DNA from: Cryoendolithus antarcticus
Lineage: Eukaryota > Ascomycota > Dothideomycetes > Cladosporiales > Cladosporiaceae
Length of the DNA stretch: 64,000 nt
Direction: 5' to 3'
NCBI GenBank assembly: GCA_002077065.1
Contig: NAJO01000020.1
Location: forward strand, 832,821-896,820
Every line of letters starts with the position of its first letter. The stretch's first letter is position 1. Shown here one piece after another: positions 1-12,100 of this stretch. Both the position numbers and the translations under genes were made by a program. Below the pieces are notes generated by a model. It worked only from the letters and a program-made list of their open reading frames with translations, was not told where the DNA came from and did no database searches.

Positions 1-982
1 CCTCGCAAAATTCCAGATCTGGAAAGCCAGCACTGTTGTGTATGAGCGCCGAAATCTTGCCTTGTCGCATCTTGCTTGCTCGGAAACCGAACACGAATAG
101 CAGCGAATCGATGACATTGCTCTTGCCTGATCCGTTGGGTCCTACGACCGAGGAGAAAGAAGCGTGGAAAGGTCCGACCGCTTGCCTCCCAGCGTAGGAC
201 TTGAAGTTCGTTAAGATCAAGTAAGTGATTGTCATCCTTGCCGTAGGCTCAGATGGCTCTTGCATCTGCGGCACGCCCAATGCTCTTGTCCGCACCACGA
301 TGTCCATTGGACGCTCCATCTGCGTGACCTGTGCGTCCACTTTCCGCACCTCAGTCTTGACTGCCCGCTCTGGCGAGAGTGCCTTGACCGTAGCCTGGGT
401 CTCATCCTCCACCATGGAAGTATTCTCGTCCACCGGATCCAGAGTTCTCGAGACAGCTCTCGGCGTCCGCTCATTCACAGCTGTCTCGGTGATGTCCGTC
501 AGTGGCGTGCCATGCCTCAATGCTGTAGGCTCAGGCGAGGCTGTTGGCTCAGGCGTGAGCATGGAGGCCTCCAGATCCGGCGCATCCGAAGCGATGCTGA
601 CTTGCGACACGCGACTTTTCCGTGCAGCACGCGCACCTTTGACTGTTCGTCGCTTGGGCGCGGCCTTCTTCGTGGGTGAGGTCGGACCATCTACTACGCT
701 CTCCGGAGGGCTGAAGATCTGTGAGGGTTCTATCGATTCGCCGATTCGTGTGCGTCGAGCTGCCGCTCTTCTTGGAGTGGTAGCAGTGCTCGCTGTTGTT
801 CGTCGTCGTGGTGAGGATCGCGCATTCTTCGGAACAGATGCGTAATCCTCTTGGTCTTCGTCGGCCGGCTGTGAGTGAGAAATGGCACTGTTCTCGATGT
901 CCGAGCTGTTGTCGTCCTCCACTACTACTTTTCGCCTGCTCGCTGCCCGACGCGATGGCCGCTCTGGCGATGCTGCGGACAT
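1..982 (-). CDS. SMC4: Condensin subunit SMC4, N-terminal part (runs off left edge)
   Basis: SMC4 is one of the two SMC ATPases of condensin, which compacts mitotic chromosomes. The open minus-strand frame runs from an ATG at 980-982 to the left edge, about 327 codons. The first ~240 residues are a low-complexity, Arg/Ser/Pro-rich tail typical of fungal SMC4. The ATPase head then begins with a TNFKSYAGRQ stretch and a Walker A motif GPNGSGKSN near positions 120-150, followed by the SALIHNSA segment characteristic of the SMC4 subfamily. The ATG at 982 has A at -3. The frame stays open further upstream without a better ATG, so a short 5' exon is possible. The coiled coils, hinge and Walker B lie outside the window. 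Identity as SMC4 rather than another SMC rests on the FKSYAGRQ and ALIHNSA signatures. Confidence 0.9.
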   Translation of the reverse strand, partial: MSAASPERPSRRAASRRKVVVEDDNSSDIENSAISHSQPADEDQEDYASVPKNARSSPRRRTTASTATTPRRAAARRTRIGESIEPSQIFSPPESVVDGPTSPTKKAAPKRRTVKGARAARKSRVSQVSIASDAPDLEASMLTPEPTASPEPTALRHGTPLTDITETAVNERTPRAVSRTLDPVDENTSMVEDETQATVKALSPERAVKTEVRKVDAQVTQMERPMDIVVRTRALGVPQMQEPSEPTARMTITYLILTNFKSYAGRQAVGPFHASFSSVVGPNGSGKSNVIDSLLFVFGFRASKMRQGKISALIHNSAGFPDLEFCE

Positions 983-1368
983 TCTGTCGGTCTCGCGCTC
1001 GGTACAGTCGTCGTTGGTGTCGTCAATGTCGCCGGCGCATCTTCGTCTCGTAGTGCAGCTCAGAGTAAACAAACGGAACCCCTTCCGCGTCTGAGACAGG
1101 GTTCGTCGGCACGAGCCTTCTTGTGGCGCGTTCCGACGTTCCGGGGTGGAGAACAACCGTGAGGTGCACCACCACTCACGGCTCCACGACAGAGCGCCTC
1201 GCAGCAAGTATCTCGGACAATTTTTACACATCCCTGGCACAGAGACATGTGCCTTGCCATGAACAGACAGTCGAGTCACTACAATCACTACTACAGTGAC
1301 TGCGCTTCATGCGCCTGGATCAGCCTGAGCAGCGAGACGGAGTAAGCTGGGGGTTGTGAATATACAGC
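983..1368. other. Divergent intergenic spacer SMC4 / F-box gene
   Basis: This 386-bp spacer separates the 5' ends of two divergently transcribed genes and must hold both promoters. I see no RNA gene or repeat. Short ORFs on both strands lack any recognisable family signal. Confidence 0.5.
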
Positions 1369-4264
1369 ATGGAGGGTGTTGTATCGTCCACCGCCTCGAC
1401 AGGCCAAAGTGAAGCTGGCGCAGCGACTCTCCACGAGGATGACAGTAGACACTATGCGACCACGGCTTCACAAGTCCCCAAGCCGACACTCACATCAGCA
1501 CCTATACTCCCTCCCAGCCTCCCACTTGAGCCAAACGCCAAGAACATGGGCACTCGCTTTCACGAAGATTGTCACGAGATTGACATGTCGGGACCTCGAC
1601 TGCGCTCCAGTCGGGTATGGAAGGGCAAAGGGAAGGAGGCCGTCAGCATAGAGAAGGAAGCTAAGAAACCTCTTGGATTGCTGGATTTGCCCGTGGATGT
1701 GCTGAAGGACATCGTACGCGAGGTCACGCACACAAATGACTTGACTTCGTTGGCGCTCTGTCATAGTGCGCTGCATCGCTTGACGACACCTCACATCTAC
1801 TCTCGCTTCGACATTGTCTGGCCTGATAGCACCACGCATTCAGAGCCGAGATCCGGCGTGGACGCGCTTACGTATGGTCTCGCAACCCTGGTCATGGCAG
1901 AGGAGGTGTTTGGAGAAGCTCCAGAGCAACGCGAAGCGCAGAGCAACCGCTTCGTGAAGTCTGGCCAGGGCAGAGCAACGGACATGGCCGTGAGGCGGCG
2001 AAGAGGCAACCACTACGCTCACTTCACAAGGAAATTCTCGCTGGGCAACGGACCTGCGGACTGGGTGCAGGAGTATCTCATTTCCAAGGAGGGAGGCAAG
2101 ATGCTCGGCACACTTGTAGCACTGGCTGTAGCGCGAATGCGTGCATTGGAGACGTTCGTCTGGGACATGCCGACTGGCATCCTGCGCGATGTCTGGGCAG
2201 CACTTGCATCGCTGGGCGACCGTGAAGCTTGCCGACTGGAGAAAGTCTGGGTGCGCTTCCATGACAACTCATATGACAATCTGACGCCTCCACCCCCACC
2301 GTATGCCGCTGCGATGCCAGCACTACATCCAAACCTTGCGCAGAGCAGTATACTCAGACCTGCTTCGCAGATCAAGCCCGCAGATCTGGATCGCGTAGAG
2401 CACCCTAGCTTTTCGGGGCTGCCTGCACTGCGAAGTCTGAGTGTGCTAGACATCGATGAGCTGGCTTACATTGACGAGATGGCAGTTTTGATCGGTCGCT
2501 CACTGGATAAACTACGTGAGTTGAGAGTTGGCATTGCACGACACGCAGTCACGCGAAGCTGGGCAACCGTCTGGGAGGGTGACAATTTGCCGCAGGTGGA
2601 CACAGAGAATCCGACAGCTGGGTTCCTCACTATTGGGGAGAAGCGGCAGGGTGGAGTATTAGGAACTCTCGTGGGCTTCGTACACGACATGAGGCCGAAA
2701 GTTGAGCTACCTCTTCGGAGGAAGAAGCGGTCGATGGCTCCGCCACCAGAGCTGGCATGCACCTCTACGGCATCTGCTGTTGCTCCTCGCAGACCTTCAG
2801 AAGAAGGCACCGATGTCGAAGCGGCTGCAGCGTCGGTTGAAGCTGCTACATCACCGCCCTTGTTCTCGCCAGGACTCAGTCCACATTACACAGATTCTGC
2901 CTTGGATAACGATCCTCTCGTCGCATGCAGTGGCTCTCCATCACCGCAACCTCCACCATCAAGCTCAATACCTCCCGAACTACCTCCTGACGACCCTGAC
3001 GACATGTCCGACACAGAATCAGTACCTGAAGCACCCAGACCGAAGCGACTGGAACACCGCCTCTCACTCGATAAGCTCGAGCTCGAGCGCGTGGCTCTCT
3101 CCATACCAGTCCTCCGCGCAGCAATAGACTGGTCCCGCCTAACCTCCCTCACACTGCTTCACTGTCAGAACCACGAAGCCTTCTGGAAATCGCTTCGTCG
3201 AATCTTCTGCCCTACACCCAAGTCTCCTTCCTACTCCACATCCCGGCGGGCGTCCAATAGCTGTACACCCCGTAAGAGCCACAAGAACTCCATCACGTCT
3301 TCCGGGCTTGAAATGCAGTACAATCTCAACCTGAAGCGAATACACACTAACACTGTCTCCTCATCTCTCATATCCTTCCTGAAAGAAACCCTCGCGCCTA
3401 ACAGTCTCGAAGTGCTCTTCTTGCAAGAAGGACGAAGCTACTCGTCCGCGGTCACGATAGATGCGATCTATCGCGGTCCCTTACGACGCCATCGCCAATC
3501 CCTTCGCAAGATCTTGATTGACAGCTCGGAGAAGAACGCCGAAGGCCAACCGACTAGCTCCTCGAAGTGGCGACGCTGGATGCTCACAAGAGATATCTTG
3601 GCATTTATTTGTAGTGGCAAGATGCCTGCGCTGCGAGAGCTGGGTATGGCGGTCGATTATCATGACTGGGTAAGCGCCTTCTCCCTCACATTATCACTTA
3701 ACTGTGTATTGACGATTGTTAAAGCACTTCTTCCTCCAACGTCTGCCCTCGATCCCCCACCTCCGCAGTCTCTACATTCCCTTCCTCGCCGACCACGTGC
3801 ACGGCGCGAGTGTCGATCCGCGAGAGCTCGCATCACAAATTGTCGACATTGTGGCGCTGCGACCGGAGGTCGAGCTGTGCTACATGGGCATAGCGAACAA
3901 GTGTTTCGAGATCCTCGAAACGCGCAAGGATCACGACAGCCGCAACGAATCCCGACTTGGTCTAGGGCGGGACCACGACAACGATGCCTCCGGCTCTGGA
4001 GCAGAGGATGCTGACGATGACGGAGATGAAGACGGAGATGAAGACGGAGATGAAGACGGCGATGACGAGGAGGAAGCAGAGACTGGGGAAGAGACTGAGA
4101 GTGATGTCGAGGAGTCTGGGGATGGGGAGGACAGCGAAAGCGAGAGCGAGGGCAGTGTAGGGGCTGGAGGGAAGGGTAGTGGACCAGCACGGCTGAGGTT
4201 GAGGGAGATCCTGTTTTACGATGATAAGGTTGCGGTGTTTAAGGCAAGGCATGGCAGGCTCTGA
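1369..4264 (+). CDS. F-box domain protein with acidic C-terminus
   Basis: The gene has two exons, 1369-3669 and 3725-4264, separated by a 55-nt GT-AG intron that restores frame; the product is 946 aa. An F-box-like segment lies at residues ~102-148 (LLDLPVDVLKDIV, then a leucine-rich stretch), which in this family binds Skp1 in SCF ubiquitin ligases. The middle of the protein has scattered leucine-rich segments resembling degenerate LRR/substrate-binding regions of fungal F-box proteins, broken by a Ser/Pro-rich disordered stretch. The second exon carries a strongly acidic Asp/Glu/Gly repeat tract and ends with a short basic segment. The start ATG is the first in frame. Without the splice the frame would run on into a non-acidic tail, so the intron is well supported. 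The substrate is unknown. Confidence 0.8.
4019..4066 (+). repeat. 12-bp in-frame minisatellite in the F-box gene
   Basis: Three exact copies of GACGGAGATGAA are followed by a fourth diverged copy. They encode a repeating acidic DGDE unit. The length is a multiple of three, so copy-number change would alter tail length without shifting frame. Confidence 0.85.
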
Positions 4265-4875
4265 GAGCCGATGGAGGAGTCAATGATGGCTTGGCACTGG
4301 GGTGCGACTGCGTTGATCGCAATCGCTCGGGCATGAGGGACGATGTGGCTATGAATTGATGTGATCAGGAAGGGAAAGAAAGGGCTGGAGCTGTAAATAC
4401 ATAGGTAATTGCACATATTAGGCCTATTGCTGGCACCTCGTTGCCGTGTTGCAGGGTCTTGTGGCATGTGATTTGGTTAATCCTTAGGCATCATTCCTGC
4501 TTCCATCACAAGTGTTTCCGACTTCAGCTATTTGAAATCAGACAAACACCTCTTTTTCCCATACAATAATCCACTGCACGTTGAACACGCGCAACCCTAC
4601 ACAATAACAAGCTATCTATTGCGCCGTGCCCAAAGCTCACTCACATCCCTCTCAGACTACCTAGCATTGCGTTCGCAGCTGAACCTCACTCTTCAATCGG
4701 CCAGTCAATTGGTTTCCGAGGCTCATATCGCAGACTGCGCGTGTCCGTGGAACCTATACTGGACTGTGCACATCCCTTCGACTAGGCGCAGCAATAGCAG
4801 ACAGCAGCACAGCACAGCATACAGCATTCCCTCCAACCCCAAACTGGCGCGCTTAGCAGCCGCACCCACCACACA
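4265..4875. other. Intergenic spacer and DHH1 promoter/leader
   Basis: This 611-bp spacer lies between the F-box stop and the DHH1 ATG. The last ~100 bp are rich in CAGCA/CACAGC units, typical of a fungal 5' leader. A 119-codon ORF inside it has no family features and overlaps the DHH1 start, so I do not call it. Confidence 0.5.
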
Positions 4876-6537
4876 ATGGCGTCGGAGGTAGCAGATCAGC
4901 TCAGCGCCACGAAACTCACAGGCAGCAATGGCAGCAACACACCGGGAAACGGCGCAGCGAGTAGTCCGGCACCCACCGGAGACTGGAAGGCTGGCCTGAA
5001 GCAACCCACAAAAGACGGCCGGGTGCAAACGGAGGACGTCACCGCAACAAAAGGCCTCGAATTCGAGGACTTCTACATCAAGCGCGAGCTGCTAATGGGC
5101 ATCTTTGAAGCAGGGTTCGAGAAGCCTTCACCTATCCAAGAGGAGACGATTCCTGTTGCGATTACTGGACGAGATATATTGGCAAGAGCCAAGAACGGCA
5201 CGGGCAAGACGGCAGCGTTCGTGATACCCACGCTGGAGCGGATCAATCCGAAGGTGCAGAAGACGCAGGCGCTACTGCTTGTGCCCACGCGAGAGTTGGC
5301 ACTGCAGACGAGCCAGGTTTGCAAGACGCTGGGGAAGCATCTGGGGATCAATGTCATGGTCTTGACGGGCGGGACGGGACTGAAAGACGATATCATACGG
5401 CTGAATGATACTGTGCATATCATTGTGGGCACACCAGGTCGCATTCTGGACATGGCATCGAGAGGTGTTGCGGACCTGTCAGCAGCACATACGTTCGTGA
5501 TGGACGAGGCAGACAAGTTGCTCTCGCCCGAGTTCAGAATAGCGTGTGAGCAGCTGCTCAAATTCCACCCTGCAGATAGGCAGGTGATGCTGTTCTCCGC
5601 GACCTTCCCGGTTGTGGTAAAGGAGTTCAAGGATCTTCACATGCGCGATCCGCACGAGATCAATCTGATGGACGAGCTGACACTACGAGGTGTGACGCAA
5701 TACTACGCCTTCGTCGAAGAGAAGCAAAAAGTGCACTGCCTCAACACCCTCTTCAGCAAGCTTCAGATCAACCAGTCCATCATCTTCTGCAACAGCACGA
5801 CGCGTGTCGAGCTACTGGCAAAGAAGATCACAGAGCTCGGATACAACTGCTTTTACTCGCACGCCAAGATGCTACAACATCACCGAAACCGCGTCTTCCA
5901 TGACTTCCGCAACGGCGCCGTCCGGAATTTAGTCTGCTCAGATCTTCTGACACGAGGTATCGACATCCAGGCCGTGAACGTAGTGATCAACTTTGACTTC
6001 CCCAAGACCGCAGAGACCTACCTTCACCGCATCGGCAGATCCGGCCGCTTCGGTCACCTCGGTCTGGCCATCAATCTGATCAACTGGGAGGACCGGTTCA
6101 ACCTCTACAAGATCGAGCAGGAGCTTGGCACGGAGATCCAGCCGATTCCTAGTAATATTGAGAAGAGCCTCTACGTATACGACCAGCCGGACAGTATTCC
6201 CCGGCCTATCAGCAGCGTGCAGCAGAACCAGCAGCCTCGGCCGCCGCCTGCCGGAGGGAGACAGCAGGGCACTGGGAGCGATTTGCAGAATCCTGCGAAC
6301 CGAACGGGAGGGTTTAGGGGTGGTAGAGGAGGTGGTCGAGGCGGTAGTGGTGGGTTTCAGGGACAGGGCCGTGGGCCGCCGAGACCGCAGGACGGGTCGG
6401 CGCCGGGGCTGCAACAGCAGCAGCAGCAGCAGAGACCACAGGGTGCTGGTGGATTCGCGTCGATGCAGCCTAGGCCGTCGGGACAGGGTCCTGCGCCTCC
6501 GCAGGCTCGACAAGCAGCGCCTCTGCCTCCAGGGTAG
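4876..6537 (+). CDS. DHH1: DEAD-box RNA helicase DHH1 (DDX6 family)
   Basis: This cytoplasmic ATP-dependent RNA helicase acts in decapping, translational repression and P-body assembly with Dcp2, Pat1 and the Ccr4-Not complex. It is a single exon of 553 aa. Visible motifs are the Q motif around residues 62-90, motif I A..GTGKT at 105-112, PTRELA at 137-142, TPGR at 186-189, DEAD at 210-213, SAT at 241-243, and HRIGRSGR at 384-391. After the helicase core comes a ~120-residue Gln/Gly/Pro/Arg-rich tail with RGG-like repeats and a run of seven Gln encoded mostly by CAG; such tails promote condensation in this family. The [32 protein letters not shown] Q-motif context is diagnostic of the Dhh1/DDX6 group rather than eIF4A. 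The start is the first ATG after a CA-rich leader. Confidence 0.97.
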   Translation: MASEVADQLSATKLTGSNGSNTPGNGAASSPAPTGDWKAGLKQPTKDGRVQTEDVTATKGLEFEDFYIKRELLMGIFEAGFEKPSPIQEETIPVAITGRDILARAKNGTGKTAAFVIPTLERINPKVQKTQALLLVPTRELALQTSQVCKTLGKHLGINVMVLTGGTGLKDDIIRLNDTVHIIVGTPGRILDMASRGVADLSAAHTFVMDEADKLLSPEFRIACEQLLKFHPADRQVMLFSATFPVVVKEFKDLHMRDPHEINLMDELTLRGVTQYYAFVEEKQKVHCLNTLFSKLQINQSIIFCNSTTRVELLAKKITELGYNCFYSHAKMLQHHRNRVFHDFRNGAVRNLVCSDLLTRGIDIQAVNVVINFDFPKTAETYLHRIGRSGRFGHLGLAINLINWEDRFNLYKIEQELGTEIQPIPSNIEKSLYVYDQPDSIPRPISSVQQNQQPRPPPAGGRQQGTGSDLQNPANRTGGFRGGRGGGRGGSGGFQGQGRGPPRPQDGSAPGLQQQQQQQRPQGAGGFASMQPRPSGQGPAPPQARQAAPLPPG

Positions 6538-7360
6538 AGGCTTAGGGATTGAGGTGCGCTGCTACGTCCGTCTTCTCGTCACTGGGATACTGGAGTTCTT
6601 GGCGCTAATTGAGCGCCCTCGGCCGGCGTGCCTTTGGCCCACGGGATATGGCGCCGAAATGCTGTCTCTTTCTTTGTACGACTGATGAGACCGGTACTTA
6701 TGCTCCGATCATGGCCCACACGGGATACTGGCTGGCGGAGATGCCAGCTGCAACCTTCACCACTTCTCAGTCTTCTCACAGAGACCTCCTCGCACTCCTG
6801 GATTATCAGACGTTAGCTCTGCAACACACTCACCACGACGAGAGACTACCTTGTCATCTCTCACATCTCAGCTTAGCAACCCCCCTCTCGATCCGGCCGT
6901 CCCAACTGAATCACCGTCTTTGTACCCACTTCTCGGCGTTTATGCACAAACTCGCATCAGACAGTACACCCTCTCGACGACCACACCATCGCGCAACACA
7001 GACGTGCCTGCGCGACTCACAGCACCATTACTCGCCTCGCACTTCCAACCCCGAAAGATCCCTCCCTGCACTACCCACACGCTATCCACACATCGCAACC
7101 TCGACCACGTTGATCACGTCCTCCTTCACTCATTAAGGACGATGCCGGATCAGAGCCAATATTGCAATATTTTCCACAGTCTCTTTCGGCTTACTACGGG
7201 GTAGTAGCCAACAGAAGACGTGAAAACACTGCAACTGGCAGAAAGAAAACCTAGAAAAGCTTTTCTGGAGGAAGAGCAACACCTGAGGCTGCCGTACGTA
7301 GCAGACTCATTGACAAGCTTGTTTTGACTCCAATCTACCTCCCATGCTCATCTATCACGT
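6538..7360. other. Convergent intergenic spacer, no gene seen
   Basis: This 823-bp region lies between the 3' ends of DHH1 and the methyltransferase. A 175-codon plus-strand ORF (6609-7136) is rich in His, Ser, Thr and Pro, has no domain, and reads like translated non-coding DNA. A perfect 14-bp palindrome AGAAAAGCTTTTCT occurs at 7253-7266. Confidence 0.5.
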
Positions 7361-8323
7361 TCAAATCCCACTCTTCCTGCCAATAATAACGTTCAGCTCC
7401 AGCCGCCAGTACGCCACCCCTCTCTCGCACGCCTCCCCAACACAATTCAGTACCTTCCTCCCCTCCCCTTCGTCTCCCCACTGCCCTCCCGCCTCCTCGC
7501 CATTGCCGGCGCAGATCATCTTCTGCAGTCCCGCGATGCCTTTCGCAAAGACCCTGCTGATAGCTAGTCGCGTCTCGGGCACCCGATCGCTGGCAAAGGC
7601 GATTTCGGTTACATTTGTGAAGCCAGCGGTTGCAAAGTGCGAGGATATGGTCTCGGAGTCGTGGAAGGCGAGATTGTGGCGCTGCGTGCCGTGCGCGACG
7701 AGGGAGAGGATTGTGGATCTGCCTGTTTGGAGGAGGCTGGAGGTTGCTGGGCTGATGGGGCTGGAGAGGGGCAGGGTAATGATATTTCTGTGGAAGGGGT
7801 CTGGATATAGTGGGGCGTGGCTGGGGAGGCAATGTGGAGGGAGCACTTTTGACTTACCGGAAGTCTGGCTCGGACCATTGTAGCCAGCCAGAGGGACGCA
7901 ACATGGCGTGGAGGTTCTCAATGGCTTGAGGCCAGCTGCCAGACGAGAGACCGAGGACGAGGAAGCGGACGTGGATTATGTCGAAGCGGGCTAGGAGGTG
8001 GGAGGGGACTGGAGAGAGTATGTTATGCATGGCGAAGGCCATGCCGTTGGGCGGGTCGGCTGGGAACTGCGCCGCTGAGATGTCGAGGCCGGTGAACCTG
8101 AGCGAAGTAGCTTAGTGTTAGCTGCGCAGATCTGCGATGGAGGCGCTGGGGGGAGGGAAGATTGGTCGCACTTGAAGCGCTTGTCTTTGAATTCGGTTGC
8201 GAGCTCAGGCAGCCAGGCTCCCGTGCCGGTGCCAATATCTGCGATTTCCACCTTGCCGGTTCGCGTCGCGTGGGAGCTTATATGCGTCTGTTGGACTCGC
8301 CGCTGTGTGCTTAGTCGTGCCAT
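7361..8323 (-). CDS. LaeA-like SAM-dependent methyltransferase (N-terminus doubtful)
   Basis: There are three exons in transcription order: 8323-8172, 8097-7858 and 7787-7361. They are joined by GT-AG introns of 74 and 70 nt that keep phase, giving 272 aa. The class I methyltransferase core is clear: a SAM-binding motif I (EIADIGTGTGAW), a GLDIS segment after the first intron, and an LRPSGWLQW post-III segment. Fungal proteins of this kind are Rossmann methyltransferases related to the secondary-metabolism regulator LaeA; substrates are mostly unknown. The chosen start (ATG 8323) has a weak context. A better start (ATG 8360, A at -3) opens a different frame that reads like the usual N-terminus of the family (YKLPRD) but runs out of frame just before motif I, so an N-terminal deletion or frameshift is likely and the gene may be non-functional. 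Confidence 0.65.
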
Positions 8324-9135
8324 TGGCTACGTCGTGCGTGGCGCCGTTAACAGCTGCCATACTTGATACTGAGGTTGGATATGCAAGGATAGAATTGAGT
8401 AACATAGGAACAACACAGAAGCAGAACAATCGAATGACCTGACCTACCTGCTGCAATCCTTATGAGGATCACCTTCCTTGTCGCCGCACTATCATCCAAC
8501 GCTATGATTGACGTCGACCAGCACACGGAGCGTCGTAACTGCAGCTGATCGGGATAATCAGGTCGTTCCCTAGCCCACGACTAGCATGTAGGGGCTAAAG
8601 ACTTGAGAGTGCACATATAGCTCCCTACATTGTGGCCGCTAATCCTGCTGCGTCCACATGGGATGCGTCACTCGCATTCGTTCCGCTAATCGCAAGGGCC
8701 GACTTAGGCGAGCAGTCAATTCCTGGCGAGCAACTGCGAGTTCTTGATGGAAGCAGGGAGGAAGAACGTGGTCTGGGGCTGGGAAACTTGTAGTGCACGC
8801 TAGTGGTACTGTACTGGGGTGCGTGGGAAGATAAGCACTTGCTAGGAGGTAGCTTGATCAGCTTCTACGGCAGCTTTATGCAGGTCGAGTCAGGATGGTC
8901 GTCTAGTCGCGTACACGGATACGTGGCGATCACCATGATGTCGCCCGCTAGCTTGAAGGCGCACCTGGGATCAAGTGCGGTCTGACTTCGCACAAGATAC
9001 CACTCATATCACTCTCTCCGTGGGCCATACTGAGCATCCAAAACCTGCTTTCATACTGCCTCAAATCGCCTACAATGCATCCCCGTAACGCCATTGCTGA
9101 AGTCCAACCCTCCCATCTACATGTACTCTCTGTCA
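8324..9135. other. Intergenic spacer upstream of the methyltransferase
   Basis: About 0.8 kb lies between the methyltransferase start and the 3' end of POM152. It includes the out-of-frame ATG at 8360. I see no further gene, RNA or repeat in it. Confidence 0.5.
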
Positions 9136-12100
9136 TCAATATCCCAACATCTTCTGCCCCCCACCCTTCCCACCAACCTTCACCCCCGGCCGTGCATAGC
9201 TACAATACCGGTCTTTGATAGCGACAACCTCATACGTTCCCTCTTCATGCGCAGCAATCCGCATGCTATACTCCTCACTAACCTCACTCTTCATGTCCAA
9301 CACCGTCCCACTCCCCTTCGCACCCTTGACGCTATTACTCGACCGCGTGTACGTGAACTCAAAAGGCGGTGTGCCTCCGAACTCGAACAAGATCTCCGCT
9401 TCGCTGCCTTCGTGAATGTCGATATAGGACTCCTTGCCGCGTGACACGCGGACGGAAGGCAGTGGGTGGATGAACTTGGTGATATTGATGTTGGTGTTGC
9501 ACGATGAAGCAGCGTCGGTGAGGGAGGTGATTGAGAAGGTCCCTGGTTTTTCTGCTAGGCGACGGAAGGTAGCTGATGAGGCTGAGGCTTTCCGCGCGGC
9601 ATTGTCGAAGGTGTAGAGAACGTTGAAAGGTGCTACGCCCGTGAGGGCAAAGTTCAGCCGGTCGCCGACGCAGTAGTCGGCTTGCGTTTCGAGGGACTTG
9701 ATGGCTGGGGCATCGTGAACGGAGATCTGGACGCGGGGCGTGCTGCTATCGAGTGTGCGATGGCAGCTCAGAGAGTCTGACACGCGGCGGAGGGCGATGC
9801 TGCTTTTGCCGAGGTGGAGGTTGTTATGTGGTATTCGGAGTGAGGTGGTGGTGCCTTGGATGTCTGAAAGTACCACGGTCTCTGGCTTGATGCTACCGAG
9901 ATGCTTGATCTCGACTTCGAGGGTGAAAGGCGGCGAGCCTGTAAGTGAGATTGGTATGACCTCCTCGCCAGCTGACTCGGTCGAGCAAAAGCTATACGTT
10001 TTGCCAGGGTTCTTGAAAGAAGCAGTGGGCTTCGGCTGTATCGTCTGGCGCAGCGTCAGTGGCGTGAAGTGACGGGCACTGTGGTCGTAGTTCGAGTCGC
10101 CCAGCTGCTCGAAGTCGTAGTTGTAGGTGCCAGCCTGCGCAGTATCGAGTCGTAGCGAGGCCACATTCAGTGCAGCACGAAGATCTTTGTGCTTGGGTGC
10201 CACAGTGCCGCGGAGTGGCTTTCCCCGCTGCACATACTGGACCAGATAGGGTGGCGCACCCTTGAATAGCAGCTCCACAGCATCTTCCTCGCCCTCGCAG
10301 ACTTCGTGCTTCTCGAACACGCCACCATGCTCTTGGACAGAGCTGCTGGCTGCAAGTCGCATCTGTGGTCGCGATGTCGTGCTAATGTCGAACTTGCTTG
10401 TGGGGACGTCAATCTCGCCGGGACAGATAGCATCGCGAACACCGCGAAGCTCATATGAGCCTGGCTGCGAGACCGTGATTCTATCGTTCGGCCTCTGTGC
10501 CCGAAAGTGCTGTGTCCGTCCTTCTGGGTTGACATACTCGACGTCCCATGGCGCCTCGCCTGACAAACGGATGGGCAAGTCTGTCTTCTTCCCTTCCAGT
10601 GTCTCGATGCTCCGTTGGCCCTCGATAGCTCCGAAGCCCGCTTTAGGCTTCTGGTGCCGCACGCTGATGCGTGCCTCGTCTTTCAGAAACTCTTTACAAC
10701 CCAGGCCATCGGTGATCGTCGCAAGTGCGACAATATACTCTCCGCCATCTGAGAGCATTGGTGTTGACAGCCTCGCTGAGCCACCTTCGACATTGTCGAT
10801 GCTGTACTTCTCACGCCTGCCGGCATGTTGAATCTCGTACTCTATCTTGAAGGGGCCTTCGCCTTGCAACGCGACATCGAAGCTGACGGCTTCATCGATG
10901 CAAGATATCTGCTTGTCCTGCATATTGACGAAGTTCGCCGAGGCTGATGGTTTGACGTCTTGCTCGATGCGCATGCCACTGCCACTGAGCGACTGCTGCT
11001 TGTACACAGCGTCGCTAATCTCAGAGAACTCGTAAGTGTAGTGTCCGGCATGTCTCGGCGTCAGTGTCATCTGCCCGCGATGCCCGTTCACGCGCTCTTT
11101 CAGTGTCATGTGATGTCGTTCGCCACCCTTGAACATCTTGTACGTGACTTCGAAAGGTGGCGTACCGACGAGGTCCAAGTCAACGCGAAGGCCGATTGGA
11201 CTGCCGGCGCACTTGTCAGCAATTGCTTCTGTGGCGATACTCAATCCTGGCTCCGGCGGATTCTGCAACAGACACGACGCTGGCTCCAGCACTTCACCCT
11301 GACAGAACTCAGTCGATACGCCTTGCAGAGTGTAGAGACCCGGCGACTTGATCTGTGGCTGTTCGCTGATGTTCTTGACGGGTATCGTCCTTCGTTGAGG
11401 TTCACCAGTGTGATCACCCGCAGGCGACAGGCTGGCATCGGGTGTGAAGATGTACTCGAGTATATGAGCAACATCTTTGATCGGCCCACGCCCAGTAGAC
11501 CCAAAGCGGATAGGCAGCTCAGCTGCCTTGCCCTTGGCGATCTTCAGGGGCTGTTGCGATGTGCAGCCCTCGAGCTGTACAGTAGGTCGCTCATGCACAG
11601 TGACAACCTGGTGCAGATGTGGTGACTTCGCAGGCCTTTTCTCCTGCTTCTCCTGGTCCCTTTCGCTATATGTGACTTTGTTCCCGAAGCCATCTTGCAC
11701 CTCGTCTATTGACAAGACCCAATTCCCTGCCGTGCCCAGATGCTCGGTCAGGGGCACATGCATCATGCGTGCTCTAGCCCACTCCGTGTCCACGCGATTC
11801 GGAACGACCAGCGCGCTCTGATCCTGCTTTGCAAGTGGCGAGAAGAAGTCCGCTGGCTGTATGCTTTCCGAGCTCGTCTCGGTGATCACCTGGTTCACCG
11901 TTCGACGATACTTCACGCGCAATGGAGGTGTCCCGATCACTTCAAACTCCGCATTGACTAGCTCACCTTTGCACTTGTTCGCGCTGATTTGTTTGATCGA
12001 GGCTTTTGGACATGGCACGACCACCGTGTGCGCAAGCCTCTTCCTCGACACCTCCAGATTCGACTCATCGATGACCTTTTGTAACACATACAGCCCAGGC

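Noticed and set aside
225..845. 206-codon plus-strand ORF at the left end
   Set aside because: It is the antisense shadow of the SMC4 N-terminal tail, whose own frame encodes clear SMC motifs.
6609..7136. 175-codon plus-strand ORF after DHH1
   Set aside because: Its composition is typical of translated non-coding DNA and it overlaps the probable DHH1 3' untranslated region.
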